A DNA stretch of 13,682 bases from Pseudomonadota bacterium (GTDB taxonomy: Bacteria > Pseudomonadota > Gammaproteobacteria > Arenicellales > Arenicellaceae), in NCBI GenBank assembly GCA_018660405.1, contig JABJKL010000203.1, positions 1 to 13,682 of the forward strand, written 5' to 3'. Of the stretch, positions 6,172-13,196 are shown in pieces. Position numbers and translations under genes: made by a program. Each line of letters begins with the position of its first letter. The first letter of the stretch is position 1. The notes under the pieces are model-generated. The model did not search any database. It had not been told where the DNA came from and saw only the letters and a list, made by a program, of their open reading frames with translations.

Positions 6172-7119
6172 ATGAGTATTAATATCGGCGTGATAATGGA
6201 CCCGATTTCATCGGTAAATTATAAAAAAGACAGCACAATGGAGATGTTGTGGCGCGCTGCTGATCGCGGTTGGTCGATTCAATATATGGAAATGGGTGAT
6301 TTGTACCTGGAAGATGGCCATCCTCGTGCGACGATGCGGCCGCTTACCGTTAAACGAGACCCCGATGATTTTTATCAGTTGGGTGCCGCTGCCGACAAAT
6401 CGTTGACGTCACTGGACGTGATTTTGATGCGCAAAGACCCGCCGTTCGACATGGAGTATATCTACGTTACCTATATGCTTGAACGAGCCGAACTGGAAAA
6501 CGTATTGATCATCAACAAGCCCGCTTCGCTGCGGGACTGTAACGAGAAAATCTTCACCGCCTGGTTTCCCGAACTCACCCCACCCACCCTGATCACTCGT
6601 AATAGCGAACAAATCAAATCATTCATTGCTACCCACGGCGACACGATTATAAAACCGCTGGATGGCATGGGCGGCACCTCAATATTTCGGCTTACCGCAC
6701 AGGACCCAAATATTAATGTCGTGCTGGAACACATGACCGAGCACGATACTCGCTTCGCAATGATTCAAACCTTCCTTCCAGAGATCGTAAACGGCGACAA
6801 GCGCATTTTGATGATCAATGGCAAACCTGCCGATTTCGTGCTCGCACGTATTCCAAAAGAGGGGGAAACCCGGGGCAATTTGGCCGCTGGCGGCACGGGT
6901 GTAGGCGAGCCAATCAGCGAGTCTGATCGAAAAATTGCGAATACAGTCGGCCCCGAACTCACCAAGCGTGGAATTATTTTTGCCGGGCTCGATGTGATTG
7001 GCGACCGCATTACGGAAATTAATGTGACCAGCCCAACTTGCATGCGTGAGCTTAACGATCAATTTGGTTGTGACATTGCGGGCGATTTGCTCAATGAAAT
7101 TGAAGGCCTGTTAAACTAG
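6172..7119 (+). CDS. gshB: Glutathione synthase
   Basis: ATP-grasp ligase joining glycine to gamma-glutamylcysteine to make glutathione; cytosolic. It is 315 residues, the normal family length (E. coli 316). N-terminal IGVIMDPISSVNYKKDSTM matches the family opening. MRKDPPFDMEYIY lies at 86-98, INKPASLRDCNEK at 114-126, the ATP-grasp loop IIKPLDGMGGTSIF at 159-172, and RGNLAAGGTG at 234-243, the glycine-rich loop over the active site. The metal/substrate stretch EINVTSPTCMREL is at 282-294. The ATG follows AGG at eight bases. It is the first gene of a seven-gene plus-strand run, 12 bases before tonB. In Pseudomonas its upstream neighbour is pilG; here it is a HAD gene on the other strand. Confidence 0.98.
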   Translation: MSINIGVIMDPISSVNYKKDSTMEMLWRAADRGWSIQYMEMGDLYLEDGHPRATMRPLTVKRDPDDFYQLGAAADKSLTSLDVILMRKDPPFDMEYIYVTYMLERAELENVLIINKPASLRDCNEKIFTAWFPELTPPTLITRNSEQIKSFIATHGDTIIKPLDGMGGTSIFRLTAQDPNINVVLEHMTEHDTRFAMIQTFLPEIVNGDKRILMINGKPADFVLARIPKEGETRGNLAAGGTGVGEPISESDRKIANTVGPELTKRGIIFAGLDVIGDRITEINVTSPTCMRELNDQFGCDIAGDLLNEIEGLLN

Positions 7120-7131
7120 TGTATTAAAGAA

Positions 7132-8040
7132 GTGAAGGCTCTCACGCTACAATTAGACACACACAACACAGAGCGCCTCGGTGTCACGGCGTTTGTTTCG
7201 CTGGTTGCGCATATTGTCATCATTCTGGGTGTCGGGTTTACGCTTCCAAAAATTGCTTCGCAGCCCGAATTAAACAATACACTCGAAATTCTGTTGGTGA
7301 ATGCCCCCAATTACCAAACAGTAGAGGAGGCCGATTTTGTCGCGCAATACGATAGCCTTGGTGGTGGTGAAGCCGAGACGGTCGCGCAAAGCCCGCTACC
7401 ATTCGAGCCAGACTCTCAGGAACCGGCAGACAGTCTGCCCGCACCCACCGATCTGAACGACAACCAATTGCCCGATATTCAAACAGTAGACGACCCGCAA
7501 AATACGGCGGAGATTGAAGAAGCATCAGAGCCCACTGAACCTAACGCCATCACTGAACCCGCACCAAAAACTGCACAAGATGCCGCCGCAAGCGAAGCCG
7601 CTGTAGAACGCCGACGTCTGATTGCCCAAATTAGCCAAAACTGGCAGGAATATCAGAAAAGACCGCGTCGCACGTTTCTTTCGCCCAGCGTTAAATCAGA
7701 TGTCGCCGCCAACTATATGGCCGTATGGCGCGAGCATGTGGAAAGCGTTGGCAATAGCAATTACCCAGACCGCGCTCGCCTGGAGAGCCTTTCTGCAGAA
7801 CTGGTAGTTGATGTTGCAATCAACCCCGATGGGAGCATAAATAAAGTAGACCTCATTAAACGATCTGCCTACCCATTTCTGAATGATGCCGCTATTCGGT
7901 TCATTGAGTTAGCCAGCCCATTTGCTCCATTCCCCGAGGAATTAAGAGCAAGCAGCGACATTATACATATTACTCGCGCTTTCCATTTCCTCAACGGCGA
8001 GTTGAATACTCGCGCGATCGAACGCTACGGATCAGAATAG
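7132..8040 (+). CDS. tonB: TonB-family energy transducer (TonB3-like by position)
   Basis: 302 residues from a GTG 12 bases after gshB, with a weak AAAGAA upstream. One membrane span lies at about 18-38 (GVTAFVSLVAHIVIILGVGF). A Pro/Glu/Asp-rich periplasm-spanning linker covers roughly 85-150, less repetitive than the Lys-Pro/Glu-Pro rod of E. coli TonB. The C-terminal TonB domain covers about 187-290, with VDVAINPDGSINKVDLIKRS, then the family-typical 'DAAIRFIELASPFAPFPEE'. Such proteins carry proton-motive energy from ExbBD to outer-membrane partners. The locus equals that of P. aeruginosa tonB3 (PA0406), which is reported to be needed for type IV pilus assembly/twitching. The nearby pilT/pilU fit that, but the role here is inferred from position only. 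No exbB or exbD is in the window. Confidence 0.9.
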   Translation: MKALTLQLDTHNTERLGVTAFVSLVAHIVIILGVGFTLPKIASQPELNNTLEILLVNAPNYQTVEEADFVAQYDSLGGGEAETVAQSPLPFEPDSQEPADSLPAPTDLNDNQLPDIQTVDDPQNTAEIEEASEPTEPNAITEPAPKTAQDAAASEAAVERRRLIAQISQNWQEYQKRPRRTFLSPSVKSDVAANYMAVWREHVESVGNSNYPDRARLESLSAELVVDVAINPDGSINKVDLIKRSAYPFLNDAAIRFIELASPFAPFPEELRASSDIIHITRAFHFLNGELNTRAIERYGSE

Positions 8041-8048
8041 TAGACGCA

Positions 8049-8636
8049 ATGAATCATCAATCAGACCAAGAGTTTTCACTGGCAGGGCAACTACTGATCG
8101 CAACCCCCGGCATGCTGGACCCCAACTTTGTACGAACGGTCAGTTTAATTTGCGAGCACGACCCACGGGGAGCTTTAGGAATAACCATCAATCGACCATC
8201 CAGACTAACACTGGCCGACGTTCTCATAGAAATTGGCATTCCCATTAAAGATGAAGTCTTACAAGAGCCCCTGACACAAAATCAGGTTCTCTACGGTGGA
8301 CCGGTGCATTCGGATCGAGGCCTGATTCTTCATAATGGCCACGGCAGCTGGGAATCTTCGATAAAGATCAGCGGCCATCTAAATCTGACCAGTTCCAGGG
8401 ACATACTGGAAGCCATTGCAAACGGAAATTCACCCGATCAATTTCTAATGGTCCTCGGCTATGCCGGATGGGGCGCTGGTCAGCTAGAACAGGAAGTTTT
8501 AGAAAATGCCTGGATGCAAGTTCCGGCTAACGATCAGCTACTATTCAAAACAAAACATAGCGATTGCTGGAGCGCAACCGCCGCGACCCTTGGAATTGAC
8601 ATCAACCAAATGTCTGTTCAGGCCGGCCATGCTTAG
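8049..8636 (+). CDS. yqgE: YqgE/AlgH family protein (UPF0301, DUF179)
   Basis: 195 residues, typical for the family. Conserved marks: LAGQLLIATPGMLDPNF near the N-terminus, RTVSLICEHDPRGALGITINRP, YGGPVHSDRGLILH in the middle, and FLMVLGYAGWGAGQLEQEV followed by NAWMQVPAND. The biochemical function is unsettled; the Pseudomonas homologue AlgH was linked to alginate and other regulation. It starts at ATG eight bases after the tonB stop with no strong ribosome binding site, so coupling is likely. yqgE next to ruvX is one of the most conserved gene pairs in Gammaproteobacteria, and that supports both calls. Confidence 0.95.
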   Translation: MNHQSDQEFSLAGQLLIATPGMLDPNFVRTVSLICEHDPRGALGITINRPSRLTLADVLIEIGIPIKDEVLQEPLTQNQVLYGGPVHSDRGLILHNGHGSWESSIKISGHLNLTSSRDILEAIANGNSPDQFLMVLGYAGWGAGQLEQEVLENAWMQVPANDQLLFKTKHSDCWSATAATLGIDINQMSVQAGHA

Positions 8637-8673
8637 CATCGTCTTGTGCCGAATTGTTCGAGTATGTTGCGTG

Positions 8674-8680
8674 AAGGGAG
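8674..8680 (+). promoter_or_regulatory. ribosome binding site that fixes the ruvX start at TTG
   Basis: AAGGGAG ends seven bases before the TTG at 8688. No such site precedes the earlier in-frame GTG (8646) or ATG (8664), and starting at 8688 gives the family-typical distance of nine residues before the first catalytic Asp. Confidence 0.65.
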
Positions 8681-8687
8681 CTACGAA

Positions 8688-9137
8688 TTGAAGGGATTAA
8701 CGGTTATGTCCTTTGATTTTGGGCTCAAACGCATTGGTATCGCTGTTGGACAAACCGCCACCAACAGCAGCCGGCCACTTACCACCATTAACGCGAAATC
8801 CGGCAGGCCAGATGCAGTTGCACTGAAACGAATACTGGACGAGTGGAAACCCGAACTCGCCATCGTTGGTCAAACATATTCCAGCACACCGGATACTCAA
8901 ACGCCCCGTTCTTCAGATCAATCCAGTAACAGGCGTTTTAGCCGATCTTGCAAGGCATTTATTAAATTACTTCAGTCACAGCACGCTCTGAGGGTCACTG
9001 TCATTGATGAGGCTCTTACAACTTCGGCGGCGAATCGCTCATTGGCCGAACAGGGTGTTAAAGCGCATAATAGAACTGGATTAAGAGATCAGTATGCCGC
9101 GATGGAGATACTGACCACCTGGATGAACGAGCAGTAA
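8688..9137 (+). CDS. ruvX: RuvX/YqgF Holliday-junction resolvase homologue, divergent
   Basis: Homologue of YqgF, an RNase H-fold protein linked to Holliday-junction resolution and pre-16S rRNA 5'-end processing. It is 149 residues from the TTG. Motif I is MSFDFGLKRIGIAVG with D10, the second acid is in VIDEALTT with E108, and the third is in LRDQYAAMEIL with D134, so the three catalytic acids appear present. Odd points: the near-universal strand ending (GLPLNMDG type) is replaced by VGQTYSSTPD with a Ser/Arg-rich insert-like stretch (residues 64-88), and the usual Arg after the catalytic Glu (DERL/T) is Ala. Position between yqgE and pyrR is as in Pseudomonas and secures the identity. Its stop is three bases before pyrR. 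Activity may be altered; that is inference. Confidence 0.9.
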   Translation: MKGLTVMSFDFGLKRIGIAVGQTATNSSRPLTTINAKSGRPDAVALKRILDEWKPELAIVGQTYSSTPDTQTPRSSDQSSNRRFSRSCKAFIKLLQSQHALRVTVIDEALTTSAANRSLAEQGVKAHNRTGLRDQYAAMEILTTWMNEQ

Positions 9138-9140
9138 GTC

Positions 9141-9644
9141 GTGAGCAACACACCCAACATTCCTGATTTTGAGACCCTGCTAAACGCTTTGGTAGAGGCG
9201 CTGGATACAGCAGCTTATTCCGATACCGTTTTGGTCGGCATTCGTCGCGGCGGAGCCTGGATTGTTGATGAACTACACACACGGCTCGGGCGATCAGAAC
9301 CACCCGGCTATATAGACATCAGCTTTTACCGTGACGATTTTGCGATGATTGGATTGCAACCCGAGGTGGGTGGTTCAGAATTACCCATGAGTATTGATGG
9401 TGCACACGTGATGTTGGTCGATGATGTTATTCACACCGGACGCACCATAAGAGCAGCAATGAACGAATTATTCGATTGTGGCCGTCCAAAAAAAATCAGC
9501 CTGGCAAGCTTAATCGAACGAGAGGGCCACGAACTGCCAATTAGAGCAGATATTTGCCCTTTACAGCTTTCCCTGAACCCCAATGAACATGTAAAATTGC
9601 TCGGCCCTGAGCCCTTGGCTTTTGAGGTAGTAAAACGAAAGTGA
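9141..9644 (+). CDS. pyrR: PyrR, pyrimidine operon regulator / uracil phosphoribosyltransferase homologue
   Basis: 167 residues from GTG, type I phosphoribosyltransferase fold. VGIRRGGAWIVDEL lies at 32-45, SFYRDDF at 61-67, and the PRPP-binding loop MLVDDVIHTGRTIRAAM at 91-107. In Bacillus PyrR is an RNA-binding attenuator protein; in Pseudomonas it sits before pyrB, as here, and is reported to have a regulatory role. The acidic pair at the PRPP loop is intact, so nucleotide/PRPP binding is likely. The start is three bases after the ruvX stop. Only 19 bases separate it from pyrB, too few for a Bacillus-type antiterminator/terminator pair, so any control through this gap would be translational or act elsewhere (inference). 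Confidence 0.96.
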   Translation: MSNTPNIPDFETLLNALVEALDTAAYSDTVLVGIRRGGAWIVDELHTRLGRSEPPGYIDISFYRDDFAMIGLQPEVGGSELPMSIDGAHVMLVDDVIHTGRTIRAAMNELFDCGRPKKISLASLIEREGHELPIRADICPLQLSLNPNEHVKLLGPEPLAFEVVKRK

Positions 9645-9663
9645 AACGAAATTGTGAGAAAAA

Positions 9664-10674
9664 GTGAGCAGTAGCGGTTTACGCGACTCGCATATCCAAT
9701 TAAACGAGGATGGAAGCTTAAGACACTTCCTGACCATAGACGGTCTTTCCAAATCTTTATTAACCGAAATCATGGATACCGCTGAGCGGTTTATTGATTT
9801 CGGGCAGCGCAAAATAAAAAAGGCACCGCTATTACGCGGTTACACGATCGTTAATCTGTTTTTCGAACCTAGCACACGGACACGCACAACATTTGAAATA
9901 GCCGCCAAACGTCTATCTGCTGACGTTATTAATCTGAACGTGCAGCGCTCATCATCCACAAAAGGCGAGACCCTGCTGGATACCGCGCGCAACTTGCAAG
10001 CAATGCACGCTGACATGCTGATCATAAGAGACAGTCATGCGGGTGCTGCGCACCTCATCGCCACGCATCTGGGCGATCAAGTTCAAGTCGTTAACGCGGG
10101 CGATGGACGTCACGCACATCCTACCCAGGCGATGCTGGATATGTTCACTATTCGCCAGAACAAACCGGATTTTTCTAAGTTAGCGGTAGCGATCGTCGGC
10201 GATGTTCTTCATTCTAGAGTGGCGCGCTCGCAAATACAGGCGCTAGGGGTGCTTGGCGTACCTGACATTCGAGTCATCGGGCCGAACACCCTTATTCCTA
10301 CTGATGTGGAGTCGCTTGGAGTCTCAGCTCATACGTCAATGGACAGCGGTTTAAAAAACGTTGATGTGGTCATCATGCTGCGCCTGCAACGAGAACGTAT
10401 GACCGGCCAATTGATCGCCAGTGAACAGGAATACTTTAAAATCTGGGGACTTACCCAAGATCGGTTCCAAATAACCAACAAAGACGCCATCGTCATGCAT
10501 CCGGGGCCGATCAATCGCGGCCTGGAGATATCATCAAGCATGGCAGACTCGTCAAGCTCTCTGATTTTGCCGCAAGTGACCAATGGCATCGCCATTAGAA
10601 TGTCCGTCTTGTCCATGGTGATGAGTGGTTTTGGGAGTGCAGGAGAGAGTACAGACGACGGGGTAGGCGAATAA
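9664..10674 (+). CDS. pyrB: Aspartate carbamoyltransferase catalytic subunit
   Basis: Condenses carbamoyl phosphate with aspartate, the committed step of pyrimidine synthesis; cytosolic. It is 336 residues from GTG, the length of Pseudomonas PyrB and longer than the 311 of E. coli, with the extra residues at the N-terminus. Carbamoyl phosphate sites: FEPSTRTRTTFE at 67-78 and SSTKGET at 97-103. Further marks are RDSHAGAAHLIA at 122-133, HPTQAMLDMFTI at 152-163, VGDVLHSRVARS at 178-189, MLRLQRERM at 238-246 and MHPGPINRG at 278-286. In this class PyrB forms a dodecamer with PyrC' rather than with a PyrI regulatory chain. Its TAA overlaps the pyrC' ATG by one base, fitting equal co-translation of the two chains. 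Confidence 0.98.
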   Translation: MSSSGLRDSHIQLNEDGSLRHFLTIDGLSKSLLTEIMDTAERFIDFGQRKIKKAPLLRGYTIVNLFFEPSTRTRTTFEIAAKRLSADVINLNVQRSSSTKGETLLDTARNLQAMHADMLIIRDSHAGAAHLIATHLGDQVQVVNAGDGRHAHPTQAMLDMFTIRQNKPDFSKLAVAIVGDVLHSRVARSQIQALGVLGVPDIRVIGPNTLIPTDVESLGVSAHTSMDSGLKNVDVVIMLRLQRERMTGQLIASEQEYFKIWGLTQDRFQITNKDAIVMHPGPINRGLEISSSMADSSSSLILPQVTNGIAIRMSVLSMVMSGFGSAGESTDDGVGE

Positions 10675-11960
10675 TGCGTATTGCTATAACGGGTGGATTA
10701 CTGGTCGACCCAAAAACCGGCACGGAAGAAAAGCAAAACGTATACGTCAACAACGGTGTTGTTGAATCTATTGGTAAAAACCCCAACGGGCAAGGCGAAA
10801 AGATCAAAAACATTAATGCGAAGGGGTTTATTGTTTGCCCTGGCCTTGTTGATCTTCGCGCCCGCATGAGAGAGCCTGGCCACGAACACAAAGCGACATT
10901 GGCGAGCGAAACCCGCGCCGCCGCCCTTGCCGGCATCACCAGCTTATGCATGCCACCGGACTGCATTCCAGCCATCGACACCCCGGCAATCGCTCAAATG
11001 ATTCAGCAGCGCGCCCACGAACTGGACCGCACCCAGATTTATCCCATCGCTGCGCTAACGCATGGCCTCGCGGGCGAAACGCTGACCGACATGAAGGCAC
11101 TGGTAGATGCTGGGTGTATCGGAGTGAGCAACGCATTAACACCTCTGAAAAACACATTGGTTATGCGTCGCGCACTGCAGTATGCGAGCACCTTTGATGT
11201 GCTGGTTTTCATGTTTCCACAAAATGCCAGTTTGCGCGGAAATGGTGTAGCTCATGAAGGCCGTGTAAGTACGCGACTTGGTTTGCCAGCATCTCCCGTC
11301 GCTGCTGAAATCGTTGGCCTTGCCAGAGATCTGGCGCTGGTTGAAACAACCGGCGCACGCGCCCATTTTTGTGGCATTAGTAGTGCACGTGCCATCGAAA
11401 TGATCAGCGAAGCACGTCTACGCGGCCTATCAGTCACCGCAGACGTAACCATTGCCCACCTACATCTAACCGAAGACAGTTTGCTTAGTTTTGATACCAA
11501 TTGCCACGTGGAACCGCCGTTTCGTAGCGAGCAAGATCGCCAGGCACTAATGCAGGCCGTTGCCGACGGGACCGTCACCGCCATCTGTAGTGATCATCAG
11601 CCTCATGAGCCAGAGGCAAAACTCACGCCCTTCAGTGAATCTGAACCCGGCACTTCGAGTCTTGAAGTACTGTTGCCACTGGCCTTGGCTAGCGGCCGGG
11701 AATCGAAGATTCCGCTCAAGGAACTTATAGCCCGGCTGACCATAGGTCCCGCTGAAATTTTGAACCTCGAGGTTGGCAAAATCACCGTTGGGAGCCGCGC
11801 CGATATCTGTATTTTTGATCCAAACGAACAATGGGTTCTAGAAGAAAATTGTATAAATAGTGCTGGAAAAAACAGCCCCTTCCTTGGTGACACGCTGACG
11901 GGCAAAGTAAAGCAGGTTATTGCTGGCGGCAGGCTGATGATGGACGAATCGCCTGCATAA
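10674..11960 (+). CDS. pyrC': Dihydroorotase-like PyrC' subunit, probably non-catalytic
   Basis: 428 residues of the amidohydrolase (type I dihydroorotase) fold. Active enzymes carry the zinc pair as H-x-H in a D-(I/L)-H-V-H-x-R-E-P-G motif. Here the same stretch reads VDLRARMREPG (59-69), so both ligands are Arg (R62, R64). The site usually holding His in a strand end reads VFMFPQNAS near 178-186. The late SDH (306-308) is kept. This matches my recollection of P. aeruginosa PyrC', which is inactive as dihydroorotase but needed to assemble the PyrB dodecamer. It starts on the last base of the pyrB stop. A true dihydroorotase (pyrC) should exist elsewhere in the genome. It is the last gene of the run, 39 bases from the convergent pilU end; that gap shows no clear terminator. 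Confidence 0.95.
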   Translation: MRIAITGGLLVDPKTGTEEKQNVYVNNGVVESIGKNPNGQGEKIKNINAKGFIVCPGLVDLRARMREPGHEHKATLASETRAAALAGITSLCMPPDCIPAIDTPAIAQMIQQRAHELDRTQIYPIAALTHGLAGETLTDMKALVDAGCIGVSNALTPLKNTLVMRRALQYASTFDVLVFMFPQNASLRGNGVAHEGRVSTRLGLPASPVAAEIVGLARDLALVETTGARAHFCGISSARAIEMISEARLRGLSVTADVTIAHLHLTEDSLLSFDTNCHVEPPFRSEQDRQALMQAVADGTVTAICSDHQPHEPEAKLTPFSESEPGTSSLEVLLPLALASGRESKIPLKELIARLTIGPAEILNLEVGKITVGSRADICIFDPNEQWVLEENCINSAGKNSPFLGDTLTGKVKQVIAGGRLMMDESPA

Positions 11961-11999
11961 GTTCGCCATAGGGCTAAATCGCGTTACGGGCTATTATCG

Positions 12000-13127
12000 T
12001 TACTGGCTGTCATCAAAGGTAACGTCAGATAGTGACTCACCCAGTTGTTCGGCGTCTACATCCTTACCTTGTAGCTTGATTCGCAGGCGTAATTCATTTT
12101 CCGACTCAGCTGCAGTCATCGCGTCCTCATACGAAATCAGATCCGCCTCGTACAGGCCAAACAGAGACTGATCAAAAGTCTGCATTCCCCATTCCTCAGA
12201 ACGCTCAATGATTTCTCGCAATTCGTCCACTCGGCCTTCTTTAATGAGTTCAGCCACCAGCGGGCTGTTAATAAGCACCTCGACCGCTGGAATCCTGCCC
12301 GACTTACCCTTAATAGCCAACAATCGTTGCGATACGATGGCATGCAAATTCATTGACAAGTCCATCAGCAATTGGGTTCGTCTATCATCAGGGAAAAAAT
12401 TGATAATTCGGTCCAAGGCCTGATAGGTGTTGTTGGCATGCAATGTGGCCATGCAAAGGTGCCCCGTTTCTGCCAGGATTAGAGCGCTCTCCATGGTCTC
12501 ACGAGTTCGAATCTCGCCAATTTGAATCAAATCGGGAGCCTGACGCATTGCGTTTACCAGCGCGGATTCGAAAGAGTCCGTATCAACTCCCACTTCGCGT
12601 TGAGTAATAATCGACTTGTCATGCGCATGTAAAAACTCGATGGGGTCTTCGATAGTCACAATATGATCACGAGAACGATGATTCCTGTACTGAATCAAGC
12701 TTGCCATCGACGTACTCTTGCCCGTCCCGGTACCCCCTACAAAAACAATCAAACCACGTTTGGTCATGGCCAGCTTTTTCAATATTTCCGGCAAACGCAA
12801 TTCTTCGACCGAAGGAATTATGGTGGTAATAGTCCGGCACACCATTCCAACACTTCCCTTTTGCATAAAAACATTAACGCGAAAACGACCCGATTTCTTT
12901 TGGTGAATCGCAAAATTACACTCCTTGTTGTTCTCAAAATCGCGACGCTGCTCATCGCTCATAACGCTATATGCCAAATTACCAGACTCTTTACTCGTCA
13001 GCACCTCAGCATCCTTTATTGGAAGCACTTCTCCATCAACTTTTAACGAAGGCGGAATTCCCGCCGTAATAAACAGGTCAGACGCACCTTTTTCGTTCAC
13101 CAATTGCAACAATTTGGTCATTTGCAT
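12000..13127 (-). CDS. pilU: Type IV pilus retraction ATPase, PilU subtype
   Basis: 375 residues of the PilT/VirB11 secretion-ATPase family, at the cytoplasmic base of the type IV pilus. N-terminal PAS-like part: LVNEKGASDLFITAGIPPSLKVDG. ATPase core: Walker A GGTGTGKST at 131-139, Asp box IVTIEDPIEF at 156-165, Walker B LIQIGEIR at 200-207, and His box GHLCMATLHANN at 222-233. I call PilU rather than PilT from GGTGTGKSTSMASLI (PilT has GPTGSGKSTT), the longer acidic C-terminal tail (346-375), and the position directly downstream of a true pilT. PilU supports PilT-driven retraction in several species. The ATG at 13127 is followed by a second in-frame ATG two codons on; GAG nine bases upstream is a modest ribosome binding site. 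Confidence 0.95.
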   Translation of the reverse strand: MQMTKLLQLVNEKGASDLFITAGIPPSLKVDGEVLPIKDAEVLTSKESGNLAYSVMSDEQRRDFENNKECNFAIHQKKSGRFRVNVFMQKGSVGMVCRTITTIIPSVEELRLPEILKKLAMTKRGLIVFVGGTGTGKSTSMASLIQYRNHRSRDHIVTIEDPIEFLHAHDKSIITQREVGVDTDSFESALVNAMRQAPDLIQIGEIRTRETMESALILAETGHLCMATLHANNTYQALDRIINFFPDDRRTQLLMDLSMNLHAIVSQRLLAIKGKSGRIPAVEVLINSPLVAELIKEGRVDELREIIERSEEWGMQTFDQSLFGLYEADLISYEDAMTAAESENELRLRIKLQGKDVDAEQLGESLSDVTFDDSQ

Positions 13128-13163
13128 AGTGCTATCTCGCTTCTTGTCAATTCAGGTGAAACC

Positions 13164-13196
13164 AGTATTCCTTCAACATCATATTGAAGGAATACT
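13164..13196 (-). other. Perfect hairpin between pilT and pilU
   Basis: AGTATTCCTTCAA at 13164-13176 and its exact complement at 13184-13196 make a 13-bp stem with a 7-base loop. On the coding (minus) strand the stem begins within the pilT stop codon (two bases shared) and ends 36 bases before the pilU ATG. The bases after it (GGTTTCACCTG) contain no run of T, so it is not a classical intrinsic terminator. Possible roles are protection of a processed pilT 3' end or reduction of pilU expression. Confidence 0.7.

Noticed and set aside
8646..8687. Upstream GTG (8646) or ATG (8664) as the ruvX start
   Set aside because: Neither has a ribosome binding site; the TTG at 8688 has AAGGGAG at seven bases and gives the usual N-terminus.
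9645..9663. PyrR-type attenuator between pyrR and pyrB
   Set aside because: The gap is only 19 bases, too short for an antiterminator/terminator pair, and contains no stem.
10595..10981. 128-codon minus-strand open frame spanning the pyrB/pyrC' junction
   Set aside because: Antisense across two well-supported genes with coupled stop/start; no independent support.
11961..11999. Bidirectional terminator between the convergent pyrC' and pilU genes
   Set aside because: The 39 bases contain only short direct repeats (GGGCTA twice), not a stem with flanking A/T runs.
12663..13046. 127-codon plus-strand open frame
   Set aside because: Antisense to the Walker A region of pilU; a by-product of that gene's codon use.
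13164..13196. Intrinsic terminator after pilT
   Set aside because: The stem is perfect but is followed by GGTTTCACCTG with no T run, so I list it as a hairpin of unknown role.
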